A DNA stretch of 64,000 bases from Isoetes taiwanensis. Lineage: Eukaryota; Streptophyta; Lycopodiopsida; Isoetales; Isoetaceae. This document shows, piece after piece, positions 37,750 to 48,414 of the stretch (position 1 is the first letter of the stretch; every line of letters begins with the position of its first letter). The translations under genes and the position numbers were made by a program. The notes beneath the pieces are model-generated. The model made no database searches. It had not been told where the DNA came from and saw only the letters and a list, made by a program, of their open reading frames with translations. The DNA lies in contig JAJEKV010000469.1 of NCBI GenBank assembly GCA_021234155.1, positions 120,863 to 184,862 of the forward strand, read 5' to 3'.

Positions 37750-38630
37750 GCTTTTCTCCATTGCATCCTAAAGCATTCTTGGGCTCTCAACTTATGCCCA
37801 AAGAACGCTGGACACCATTACTAGTTATTGCTTATGATTGAAAAACCCCCATCCCGAAAAGGTTTTGAGGGGAAAAACACTTTCGAGCAATAGCTTATTG
37901 ATAAACTGTACATTTGTATATATTAATATAGTGGTGAAGGACAATTGAAGCCGTTTGCAATAGCACATCTAGCAGTTGGTTAGGTGTAATCAACTCAGCA
38001 TATCATGTCCTAATAGCCCAAACACTGGGTAGTTCTAAAGGGCGTATAAGCTCATCTTCAATAACTTTCAATTGGCAATAATGGCAGCGTAAATAAGATT
38101 CAAATAATTAGAGAGAAATACAATTCTGAGAATTTTGAGCTAATTCATTCAACAAGCTCGAGCATAAGAATTTCACCAACATCGATGGTCTTTTTTGCCA
38201 ATAATTCTTGCAATTGAATCCCTATACTATTAGGAATCATAACAATGGCTTGTTCTCAACTGTCCAGCTATAGTTTAAACACTGTTGCAAATTAAACGGA
38301 AGTGTTGCAGCACTCCCGTTTCGTAGATTCCCTTTTAAAAAACACCATGTTTCTAAAATAAGCCTTTTTTTATAGTTGTCGAGAATTTGTAGAGGTTCGC
38401 GTTTTTTTTCATATCATTTCGGGCCATCATTAGGCGATAACTTTGTACTTATGAAACACAAATCATAAAAAGGCAAAATTTAGGCATAGACTTGAAGAGA
38501 CTGAAAGTATGACAAAAAAAAAAAGCACCATAATAGAAAGGAAAAAAAATATTATTGTTTTAATAAATTTCTGTACATCCAATATTGTAGATACATTGTA
38601 ATAAATAATGATAATTTTAACATGCAGTAG
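37750..38630. other. AT-rich 3' flank of the ParB-methyltransferase gene
   Basis: No coding sequence was seen. Part of this is presumably 3' UTR of the minus-strand gene ending at 38631. No clear AATAAA was seen close to the stop. Confidence 0.35.
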
Positions 38631-41600
38631 TCAAAGATCTACATCATACTCCTCATCATTCTTTTTGCTGCTCTCTGCCGTCTGCTCCTTCTCTACCGGT
38701 CACTGCTCCTTTTGCGGAGACTTAAGTTTTCGCATCGCCTTGTCCTCACGGAATGGTAGCTAAAGCTACTTCTTTAAGCTCTGCAAAGGTTGCCTCGTCG
38801 TCTAGTGAGCTTTCGAGAATGGAATTTTACGTATCTCGAGGGCGTCGGGTTTAGCATAATCAGATGAAGACTTGACCCCCTAACTCTTGATTTTCATCCG
38901 GTAAAGTAGGTAAAGCGTGACGATCTCATCTTCACAAAATGCACAAGACCTCCTTATCAATATCCCGTCTACGGTTGCGGCCCTTCTTAAGTGCACATGC
39001 GATGGTAGTACGAGAACCGGAGAAAGCATCAAGCACCCAATCTCACGGGCGTGAGAACATGTCGGGGAGATGGTTGATGAGTTTTCGTGGTTTACAGTAG
39101 TGATTCTAATCTTGCCTTGTGCACTTGGGTCCCGCAATTTCGTAAGACCGGCTGGAAACTTCGGGGCGTTTGAAAAATTTTTTGGTGGCGGTGTTGAAGT
39201 GCTCCATCCATCTTCTTTGAGTAACCTTGGTCCTCCACCATGATAGTTGATGTTAAGTTTTGTACCTAGTGAAATATTTAAAGTGATGTTAGCAAAAACA
39301 AGAAAACACCCGAAAACTAGGAAAGCGAAATCCTATTTAGGAATACGGCGTAAATCGAAGAGGAAAGTAATTGTGATACGGAATAAGACTTACCGACAAA
39401 GGTTTTCATATCTTGCCTGGCCCGGAGAACCAAAATGGTTTTGAAAGCTGATTCTACCAAGCTTTGCCAAGCATGCTTTCGAATGGAACACAACGAGGGC
39501 GCCAATGTTTGGCCGTTGTGATCCGCTTGATTCCATCAATGAACGCATTAAACTCACGAAAATTTAAAAGGGTTGGTCGTCATTATCTGTTGTCTTTAAG
39601 CTTAAACTCATAGGGAAGATCAGCAATAACCAAAGTAAAGTTCTGCGGCTTAACCGTTCCGACAAGGTTCATGCAATCGCCATGAATGATCGAAAATAGA
39701 TTGTTTTGATCAAACATGCAAAATCTTTAAGTAGTCGGATGGTTACGGCTCCATGATCCTTCTTTCAGCTAACGACCTCTCTTCCGTGTAGTTCTAATCA
39801 AATGCATGAAGCCGTCGGGGGAAGGTCTTTGTTCTTCTTCTTGCTCTGGAAGGAAGAACAGAACTACAAATGTCAACCCATCGCGAGATGTAGAGAAGAG
39901 AAATTTTCGGAGTACTTACCCGGCCCTCAAAATTTGGTGCATATTGCACAATGCGGCTCGATGGAGGTGGCTATTGGGTAGAGTTCCTTGCACCTTTCCC
40001 ATGTCTCGACATTTAGTTGCTCTATCAAAAATGTTTGACATGTTATGGCGTTTTAAGCTGCCAAGGCGATAAGGAAACATTGAGTTAAGAAGTAAGAAAC
40101 AAAGCAAAGCACACAAAAAACAAATCAAAAGTCAAGCAATTTGTATTCGAATACAAACCCGGTCAAATGGTGTTGCTATCTTGAAAAAAATATGCAGATC
40201 AAAGTATTGCTCATCTAATGTGTATTCAGGATACACACATTGCTTGTCTCTAGGAATGCATGTGTATTAGGAATACACAATGCTTATCTAGAGGAAGGCA
40301 TGTGTATTCGAATACACACATTGCTTGTCTCTAGAAAGGAATGTGTATTCGGAATACACAATGCTTATCTAGGAAGGCATGTGTATTAGGAATACACATT
40401 AAATCTAGAGGAAGGCATGTGTATTCCGGAATACACTTTGTCTACACCAAGCCACGGGACATTAACATCCAAAGAGAAAAGCTTGTGTCGAGGAGGACTT
40501 GTGCAATTCCTTTGACATTTCTTCGAGGCTGAACTCCTTATCAACAACTTTTTGAGCATTTGCTCGAAGCCTGAAGGTCGAAGAAGCCCTCGCATTTCCC
40601 TCCGACGGTAATGGTCATTTTTCTTTTGGGGAGCGCCCAGGGGTTTTTCTTGGCTATCTCCTTGCCCTTGCTCTTTAACTCCCCTCGTTCGAACATTGTA
40701 AATATCTCGTCCTGGAGTTCCCATATCTGTTCAAGAAGACGTCACGTCAGATAGTTGACTTGTTATTCTGGAATACGTTTTGTGCGTACCTTGCCATCTC
40801 TAAAAGCTAATTGGAACCAGTTATCGTGGCCAATGAGAGACTGCCTTTTATTGGTCTCGTCATATTTCGTGCAACATTCAATGGCACGCGCCCTTAAGCT
40901 CCAAAGGAGAACAACGGCTTCTTCAGGTCCTCACCTTACTTTTCCTTGAAAATTACGTACTCCCTGTGCATAAACCGGATCTTGTCGACGAGCTCATCTT
41001 TAGTTTGTACTCGTTGTCAGCATTGTGGGTGTTGGCAATGATTTTTGCTTCTTCATCGGTAAGACCACAGTAAACAGCGCACAGGACGGAGAGGTACCTC
41101 GGGTTCTTCTTCTCTTTGTAAAGTTGCCTTCTTGCCTTGAAGCTATGATTTCCTCCCAAGACGTAGTGAGTGTAGGTGTCTGCGCATTTTCTGTCATAGT
41201 CCTGGGGGGTTGTGCACTGCTCCCTGTCAACAAGGACAACTATTGGGGCCACATGAGCATTTGGATTGCTCCTTATTACATCCTTTAGGTTCCTTAAGTG
41301 ATCGGCATAAATTTTTTCGAACTGAAGTGGCCTTTCACCCGGCTTCATTCTTGGGGCAGACCTCATGCATGTCCGCGGGAAGATAGATCACCCCCTTGTA
41401 CAAATTTGTCTCTATTTATTACCTCCATTTTTTGGAGGTCTTATCAATTTTTTTTTTTTTTTTATTGCAACCCGGGGCTTTTCCTTTTCCCTTTCATTTC
41501 TTTGTGCTTTCCTCGAGGACTTCTTCAATTTCCAGCTGATGCACTTTTCGCTTCTTTGGCTCCTTAGCGGCTATGGTGTCTCTTGGCCTGCTAAGTTTCT

Positions 41601-42163
41601 TTGGCTGCTCTGGGGGCTGTTCCTCTACTTCTTCTTCAGAACCTCTATCTGTTTCCCCAGTACTAGCGAAGGTCTTTGATTCTTCAAGCGCTTTCGTTGC
41701 TCGGACTCAGCGGCGGGGAAAGTCCTCGCTCTGACTAGAACAAACCTGTCTAAGAATTGTAGCCAGGCTTCGTTTGGTCCGGTAATGTGAAATGTAATTA
41801 TACAGTGCCTGTGGTTGCACACTGACAATTCTAAAGCTTGCAAGGTCTACAACAATGAAACCCTGTGAGGTCTTAAAGGATAGCCTCCCCGCTTGACCTC
41901 CTTGTCCGGCAACCTCGGAGACATCTTTTATTGTCCCGAGGTTGACAAACTCGGAGTCAGCGTATCGTTTGTTCCCAGCACTCTTGCAAACGTGTAGAAA
42001 TGTCAGCGTGCTGTATTTGCCGCCCACACCCCGTTACGAACCAACTGCGTTTGGAAATTTTCATAAATTGCGGGCTCGATGCAATGCGGTATGCGCTTCA
42101 TTGGGTTATTAATTAAGCGACAATCTTAAGCATTCTTTTTGGTGCCCTCTTGCTTCCTTCTTG
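38631..42163 (-). CDS. ParB-like domain fused to N4/N6-type DNA methyltransferase, multi-exon
   Basis: Exons (minus): about 41540-42163 (5' side may be incomplete), 40790-41394, about 40467-40726, 39920-40057, 39394-39845 and 38631-39265, with mostly canonical GT/AG ends. Exon 1 ends in an acidic/basic linker with KEPKKRKVHQ, an SV40-type nuclear localisation motif. Exon 2 is a ParB/sulfiredoxin-like domain with HYVLGGNHSFKARRQL and GLTDEEAKIIANTHNADNEY. Exon 5 has IHGDCMNL and the catalytic FTLVIADLPYEF (a DPPY variant). The last exon has KPRKLINHLPDMF and DWVLDAFSGSRTT (SAM-binding FxGxG-like), then a charged tail SSKKNDEEYDVDL and TGA. DPPY before FxGxG is the beta-class methyltransferase order. 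Isolated one-base frame breaks occur in most exons, so activity is uncertain. Inferred role: nuclear adenine or N4-cytosine DNA methylation, possibly mobile-element borne. Confidence 0.7.
40219..40440. repeat. ~40-bp tandem repeat built on a palindrome (cluster 1, intronic)
   Basis: Six units start at GTGTATT at 40220, 40262, 40302, 40343, 40381 and 40419. Each holds the palindrome GTGTATTCCGGAATACAC or a version with one to three central bases changed or missing. Spacers contain TTGCTT, TCTAG and GGAAGGCA. The array lies in the intron between exons 3 and 4 of the ParB-methyltransferase gene. Confidence 0.85.
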
Positions 42164-42393
42164 CTGCCACATAAGCGTTTAAAACAACAATTTGTTTAAA
42201 AGTCGAAAGAAAAAAAGCGTATTCGAATAAGATTTGCTAACTTTATGCCCTAAAAGGCCGAAAAAAGCAGGGGAAAAAGCAAAAAATATTGTCGCTCAAA
42301 CCCGACTTTTTTTTTGCTCTAATTTGACTAAAAAATGGTTTGTTTAAGCTAAAAACAACAAAGATTGGACACTAGTTTTCATCGATCCAGGCA

Positions 42394-42690
42394 ATGTGTA
42401 TTCCAGAGTATACTTTGGTCTTCTGGCCAAGGGCAAAGCGTATTAGAATTCAGCTTTGCTCACACAAGAAGGCAAAAAGTGTATTCGGGAATACACCTTG
42501 CCCTTCAGTGAAAAGCAAAGTGTATTAGGAATACATAAGTGTATTCCAGAATACACCTTGCGGGCAAGGTGTCTTGAAGGGCAAGGTGTGATACGGAATA
42601 CACTTTTGCCTTCTTATTAATGAGCAAAGCGTATTCGAATACATTTTGCCTTTGGCGGAAAGACCAAAATGTATTACGGAATACACACAA
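42394..42690. repeat. ~40-bp palindromic tandem repeat (cluster 2, upstream intron)
   Basis: Eight units (42395, 42438, 42479, 42519, 42538, 42586, 42629, 42669) share the GTGTATTCCGGAATACAC palindrome with cluster 1. Symmetry is extended outward by GCAAA and TTTGC arms, so each unit can form a hairpin of about 14 pairs. It lies just upstream of the first called exon, which starts at a splice acceptor, so it is probably intronic. A single related copy lies at about 40768 in another intron; decayed ones are at 42915-43030. Confidence 0.85.
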
Positions 42691-42699
42691 CTTTAAAAG

Positions 42700-44228
42700 T
42701 AAACCAACACAGACACGAAAGACGTACTATGTACTTTACATGCTTACATGTCCATTATTTTCAGCTATGTAAATCGGAATCTGACAAATCAATATAAATC
42801 GGAAGGTTCGGGCTGGCGACTAAATCTCTGGCAGGCGGAATCACGCATGGCGAGAGCTCAATTTTCCTTTTAAAGGTAGGCCAGCTTGTCGAGTTGTCTT
42901 TTTTCTATGTGAAGTGGAATACGTCTTGTCGGTGATCACGGACAAGTGTATACGGAATAGGATTCATGCACACACGAGGAAAATGTTGTACACCAAGCGG
43001 TATTAGAATAGCTTTTTCTATTCTCGAATATCATTAGTCAAAGCGCCTTGTGAGTTACTAACAAGTCCACAATTGTTTGCAGTTGTTTAAGATGGTTAAC
43101 TTTCTTGCGTGAACAAACTTCCACCACCATTTGTTTCCCCAAGTACCTCTACGCCGGATGGAACACATGGCCAGAGATGCTTCTTCAACTCCTACCTCGA
43201 CAAGGTCTTTGTTGCTTACCTCGAAGACACTCAGGAGTCCGGTAACTAGTAAGCCGCCACCGCCCTTCCAACCCCTCTCCAAGTCCGTTAGGAAACCAAA
43301 CTTGCCACCTCCCTTTCACGGCCTCTCGTTGGGCCGTAGCAATCCACCACCTTTTGTACCATCCCCCGACACTACAGAGGCTTGATCTCGGCATATTTTT
43401 TGGAGCGGACTACCCACAACCATTTGTAGTTTCTCCTTCTTCACATACACAAATAAGGAATACGACGCGTTAAGAAGGCTGCGAGATTTTCCATCGCTTC
43501 TCCCTCCACGACTTCACTACAAATGAAGGCGACCTTGTAGCATCTACTCCTCTTCACACAACCATGGTGACACATGGGTTTGTAAATTCGGTCGGCCCCT
43601 AAGAGACATGTTTGAGCGAACTCCTTGTGAAGAAGTCGCAACAACATTGATGGCACAAAGATATGGTGGCCCATCTCCTTCATTCAACAACTCGCCTCCG
43701 CCCTTATCCCATTTTTGACTTTTCGTGGCTTTTGTTCTCTTCTACAAGCACACCACTAAGGGTGAGAAGAGCTCACCCTAGAGTAGAACTCTCTGAGGAA
43801 GATGAAGACACCAACAAAGTGCAAGCGAGATTACACATTCTCTAGCAGGTCCACCAAGAAATTCAAGGTGGATTATGGTTTGAGAGCATGCTCCTCTGAA
43901 GAAGAAGAAACCTTATGGACGAGCACAAATGAGAAGACTTTTAAGAACTAAATGCTACTCATTGGGTTGCATCAACAAATTTAACATGTCTAAATTACGA
44001 GCAATTAGAAACAACTCTGAGTTCCCGAGAAATGCTTTATGGTTGTCCACCGTTTAGGGTCCATCAGAATGTCTAGAGTACACACAAAGGCGGACAAAAA
44101 TCCAGCAATTGATGATCATTGTGGACCAAGTAGAGTTGTAACCATGCATGCCCTTAACTGTTTGTGTCATGGATGGAGAAATATTTTAGAGAAACATGTG
44201 AGAAAAGCGCCCTATGACAATGCCTGTC
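42700..44228. other. Unassigned DNA between the methyltransferase gene and LINE-B copy 2
   Basis: A minus-strand frame at 43441-43683 has a Cys/His-rich patch (MCHHGCVKRSRC) but no recognised family. It could be an upstream exon of the methyltransferase gene only if transcription started further right. The rest shows no gene. Confidence 0.3.
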
Positions 44229-46300
44229 TCAATGCGGAGGAGGCGATGTGCACCGTCTTGAATGGAAGCTATAAGTCTGCGCTTCTTCATGGGCAAATAG
44301 GTGCACAAATCTTGATGTGGGCCTCTCTTGAGCATAGGATTCACTTCTGGCGATGGTATGCCATCTTAATGTGTGTCCGAGCATCGCATCCCGAGCTTCG
44401 CGAAGGAAACTAGCATCTTGGTACAACTTTAGTGCATTGTGATCCTTCTTTGTCGGTACACACGCATCGTTTTTGCCTATACATCCCAGCGTGAGAACCA
44501 GCGACCTTGATTGTCCTTCCAGCGGGCTTTGAGGCATTGTGGACCCATTGCTTTCTGACCAATGCAAGGTTGGGCAAATGTATATCACCATAGCGACCAC
44601 CTTCTAGAAGTAAATAATATGGCATTCCAATGCGGCCCGTTAAAGTGGTAGAAAACTGTCTCGGAGTAGGATGCGGTATGGAGCTGTGGACTTTACCTCA
44701 AGTGCTTGTGCCAAGAAGGCTTTTACGCACTGCTTTCGAGATTATTCGGTGATGAGGGATATCCTGGGACCCCACACCTACGCCCAGTGCGGAGAACAGG
44801 CTTCGACCAAGGCCCTAAGCAGTGGTTGGTGCCCTGGGCATCTGACTACGCCTTGTGGCTATTGCTTTGCATGGCATATAGTGCTTTCCAACCCGAAGTG
44901 ACATGCAACGATGGCGGCATCCGGTGGGTGGTAGTAGAGAACTTCGATCTCCAAATACTTATAGGTGAAGCCATCTCTACATCTTACCCTGGTAAGTGAA
45001 AGAGGGAAGCCTTGGCGATGAGATGCCGAAACTAGCAACATCCTAGTTTTGGCCAGGTTAACTTCGCATGCGGTGAATGGGTAAAAAGTGTCAAGAGCAT
45101 TCAGGTGGCGTTGCATGTCCTGCGGAGTATAGGCCGGGGAGGTGGACATCGTTCGGCATATATAAGTTGCCGGTGTGTGATGCATGAGATGGGCGTCCCG
45201 CACCCGTGCTCCTAAAAGCCGGTCTTCTAGTTGATCAATGTATAGGCCCGCGAGTGTGGGGGAGAGGGGCAACCCGGCGTGCTCAATACTCTGCGACTAC
45301 AGGCTGTCCGATGATGTGAGACATCCTGAGCATGCCTCATTATAGCTTGTATATTGCATTACGCAAGTCAACGAGGGTCCCCTAGCTCGCAATATGTCTC
45401 ATAACTTGTCCAAGGGCAGCGTGTCAAAACTTTTGCAAAATCCACGAAACAACGAGTACAGGTTTTGTCGGTGATTCCCGCTATCCTCAATCGATGCAGA
45501 TGAGTGAAGATATGATCAATGGTGGAATGCCGGGCGAGCCTGCACATGTGAGTCCACACCTCTGCCTCTTACGCCCATATCGTCGGCCGGCTGCTCAAGG
45601 ATGCGATAACGATTTTGCAAAGAGAGCTGACCATAATAGTGCGATAGTTGGTCGGGCATCGGTGACCTCGGCGAGATGCCGTCCTAAAAATCTGCGGCTT
45701 GCGCCGGACCAATCCCCGCGCCCCTCGATGGCGGACATCCCTAACTTGGGCCAACTTTGCAGTGGGATTCCTTTGCATCGGGGTAAAGATCTGTTCAACA
45801 TACGGGGTGGTCCCCTTCAATTGCCTACTCGATGCAAAATTTCCTCACGCTTTCGTGTGTTTGCAACCATGAAGGTGATAACATGGGCGTCTGATGCGTT
45901 GAGCCCCAAGATGGCTTGCTTTCGGACAATTTGGACCGGTCACGAAATGCCATCGCGAGATAGGATCTGATCACGGAGGTGCTTGGTGAGATCCTCTCCT
46001 ACCGCCGTCGAGGGTCCACGCACCACCACAAAGGTGTGACATCGCCCAGCCCCTGGTCTTGCTACTCCAGAGTGGCGGGACAACTTTTTATTTGTCTCAA
46101 TAGGTGATGCCTGTTTGTATGGGGTGTGTGGGCTGCTCCCAACAAGGGGGGTGTGGTGTTGAGATGGAGCATATGTTGTGCAATGTCTTACGGTTTGGCA
46201 TGCTGCGCGGCTGTTGGGCATGTGGGCATGCGTACGTCACGCGGCCTCGCCGCACGGGGTCGGGGAGCCTAGCTCCTATTGTAATTTCTGCTGCCTAGCC
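44229..46300 (-). mobile_element. LINE-B copy 2: non-LTR retrotransposon, reverse-transcriptase region
   Basis: On the minus strand, in order: an NYRTIMVSSL box (45569-45820), HSTIDHIFTHLHRLRI with CFVDFAKVL (45368-45559), PLSPTLAGLYIDQLEDRLLG and a lost YADD box (ICRTMSTS), then DMQRHLNALDTF, TACEVNLAKTRMLLVSASH and KYLEIEV (44859-45272). Next come KAFLAQALEVKSTAPYRILL and a C-terminal KKRRLIASI region near 44240-44290. The order and several motifs match LINE-B copy 1 at 25447-26870. Multiple frame breaks and the lost catalytic box make it inactive. The 3' boundary lies somewhere below 44229 and was not resolved. Confidence 0.65.
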
Positions 46301-46561
46301 AACTCATTCGTGCATTGCCGCAATTGTTCATGGACCTCGGTATGAAGGCCCCTGCCTTGCTGGGCAACGGTTGCTCAGAGTTCCTTTATCTCCTGATCTT
46401 GTGTCTCAGCCCTACTCTGTAGGGTTCTCAGCTCTGCCTGGCTGGCTTCGAAGGTGGCCCGAACATTCTGCATTGTGGTGGCAGCTCCCTCGGATAAGCG
46501 GAGGGGAGATGGTTGCCCTTGTATCTGCTTCGGCCCTGCTGCGCGTCCTATGTCGTGGTCT

Positions 46562-46808
46562 CTATGGTGGTGAGGAGGGAGTCCACACGATCTCGTAGGT
46601 CAGCAAGACCCTGTCCTGTTGCCTCTCAAAGTATGCCAAGCGAAGCCCTTCTTCTAACTGCTGCATGCGGGTCTCCATCTCTGCAATTCGTTGCCTCTCC
46701 ACTGCCAACTGTCTTTTGAGCACGTGGGACGTCGAAGATTGGATCTCTTCTGCAATCCGAGTCCTGCTTAGGCTGCTTGGTGCATTGTTGGGCCCGAGCA
46801 GCATTCAT
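46562..46808 (-). pseudogene. Coiled-coil ORF, possible ORF1 of LINE-B
   Basis: A minus-strand frame of 80 codons contains RQLAVERQRIAEMETRMQQL, a clear heptad-type coiled coil. It lies on the same strand about 260 bases 5' of the LINE-B copy 2 region. LINE ORF1 proteins commonly have such coils, hence the proposal. No zinc knuckle or RRM is seen, and the link is only positional. Confidence 0.35.
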
Positions 46809-46919
46809 CCATCTCCCGGATCGATCTCATAGATTGGGCCTTCGCACGGGCCTCCTTCCTCATGGAAGAGGTTTCTCCCTTGTCCTTGTTATCGGGGCCG
46901 TTTCCTTGGTGGCCCCCCT

Positions 46920-46990
46920 GGTTCTCCAGGTGGGCTGGGGCTGGGGGCTAGGCTGGGGTTGGGGGGCGGAGTTGGGGTTGGGATTGAGGG
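46920..46990 (+). other. G-rich stretch with quadruplex potential
   Basis: Repeated GGGGCTGGGGGCTAGG and GGGGTTGGGGGGCGG runs give well over four G-runs of three or more with loops of one to five bases on the plus strand. It sits between the LINE-B region and the tandem repeats. Confidence 0.6.
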
Positions 46991-47130
46991 ATGTCTCCCT
47001 CCAAATGGGGGGTATGGCCAAGGGGCTACATAAGTGGCCATGGGGTTGTACGGTATGAAAGGGGATTAAAGAGCTAAAGGGCTATTAAAGATTACGAAAT
47101 GATTATATAAAAACATAAACGCGGGGCGGG

Positions 47131-47531
47131 TCCTCGGTGATTGTACCTTGGGGTTTGGGGGGGGTTCAACCTTGTGGGGAGGAGGTTCGATTTTGGCTCT
47201 TGTCAGAATTCTTTTAGGGTGGGTTTGGCTGCCCTCGGTCGGTTAACACGGCGGGTTTGGGGGTTCAACCCTGTGGAGGGAGGTTCAATTCTTAAAATTG
47301 TCAGAATCCTTTTTGGGAGATAGGCTTGGCTGTCCTCAATGGTTGGCACCGGGGGGAGGGTCAACCACATGGGGGAAGGTTCGTCTCTGCTCTTTGTCAG
47401 AATTCTTTTGAGGTGGGCTTGGTTGTCCTCAATGGTTGCACAGGAGGGTTTTGGGGAGGGGGGGTCCACCTGTGGGGGAAGGTTCGATTCTGGCTACTAT
47501 CAGAATTCTTTTGGGGTGGGGTGGGGTAGGC
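47131..47531. repeat. ~100-bp tandem repeat, four copies
   Basis: Each unit carries GGTTCAACC..GTGG, AGGTTCGATTCT (or variant), TGTCAGAATTCTTTT and GGCTTGGCTGTCCTCAATGG. Copies begin near 47136, 47251, 47350 and 47441 and are 80-90% alike by eye. Confidence 0.8.
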
Positions 47532-47539
47532 TGGAAGAA

Positions 47540-47830
47540 GCTTTTGTAATAGGTTGGAATGGGCTTGAACATAAGGAAGAAGCTAAAGGCCACTCACCCC
47601 GCATATTTGGACTGTGCTAGAAGTTGGCACAACTTATTGGCGCGATTTTGGAACATGATGGAATGGGTTTGAACATAAGGAAGAAGTTAAAGGCGACTCA
47701 TCCCGCGTATTTTAACTGTGCTAGAAGTTGGCACAACTTATTAGCGCGACTTTGGAATAGGTTGGAATGGGCTTGACAAGGCAACTCACCCAGATGGCGT
47801 GCTAGAAGTTGGGACAGCCGATTGGCGCAC
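47540..47830. repeat. ~108-bp tandem repeat, about 2.7 copies
   Basis: The unit contains GGTTGGAATGGGCTTGA, AGGAAGAAGCTAAAGGC, ACTCACCCCGC and GTGCTAGAAGTTGGCACAAC. The third copy is shortened internally. Confidence 0.8.
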
Positions 47831-47839
47831 CATGGGTCG

Positions 47840-48380
47840 CATTGGCTAGAGAGAGAAAGCGGCCTAGGGCTAGAGAGACCAGAAGGTAGCTAAAAAAGTT
47901 AGAAATGGGAGAAGGTAAGGGCTAAAAAGTTAGAAATGGGGGAAGGTGATATGTAGCTAGAGGGAAGGTGATCATTGGCTAGAAAGTAAAGGCTAAAAAG
48001 TTAGAAATGGGGAAGGTGATATGTGGCTAGAGGTTAGAAATGGGGAAGGTGATATCTGGCTAGAGGGAAGGTGATATGTGGATAGAAAGTAAGGGCTAAA
48101 AGGTTAGAAATGGGGGGAAGATGATATGTGGCTAGCGGGGAAGGTGATATATGGCTAGAAAGTTCTAGGGGAAGGTGATATGTGGCTAGAGGGGAAGGTG
48201 ATATTTGGCTAGATAGAGAAAGTAGTCGGGGCTAGGGATTGAAGAGAATTATCCCCGGGCTAGAGAGAGAGAAAGTGGTCAAGCTAGAGAGAGAAGAGGG
48301 TATTTGGGCTAGAGAGAGAAAGAGGTCCAAAGCTAGAGAGAGAGAAAGAGGTCTAAAAAGCTAGAGAGAACACATAAGAT
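47840..48380. repeat. Minisatellite AAGGTGATATGTGGCTAGA and (GA)-rich repeat
   Basis: Many copies of GGGAAGGTGATATGTGGCTA, alternating with GGGCTAAAAAGTTAGAAAT, occupy 47880-48210. From 48210 the unit becomes GGGCTAGAGAGAGAAAG. The array abuts the start of the copia gag, where a 5' LTR would be expected. Confidence 0.8.
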
Positions 48381-48414
48381 GAGAAGAGGTGCATTATGGA
48401 TTCAATTCACTAAA

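Noticed and set aside
36550-37761. 403-codon minus-strand open frame
   Set aside because: It reads through the complement of a homopurine tract and encodes only Ser/Phe/Pro/Leu low complexity; equally long frames occur on the other strand for the same reason.
38631-42163. Bacterial or phage contamination as source of the ParB-methyltransferase sequence
   Set aside because: Exons are separated by AT-rich introns with GT/AG borders, the flanks are plant repeats, and a nuclear localisation motif is present.
40219-42690. CRISPR-like arrays
   Set aside because: The spacing is regular, but spacers are related to each other, the repeats are palindromes of variable centre, and there are no cas genes; this is a eukaryotic intronic tandem repeat.
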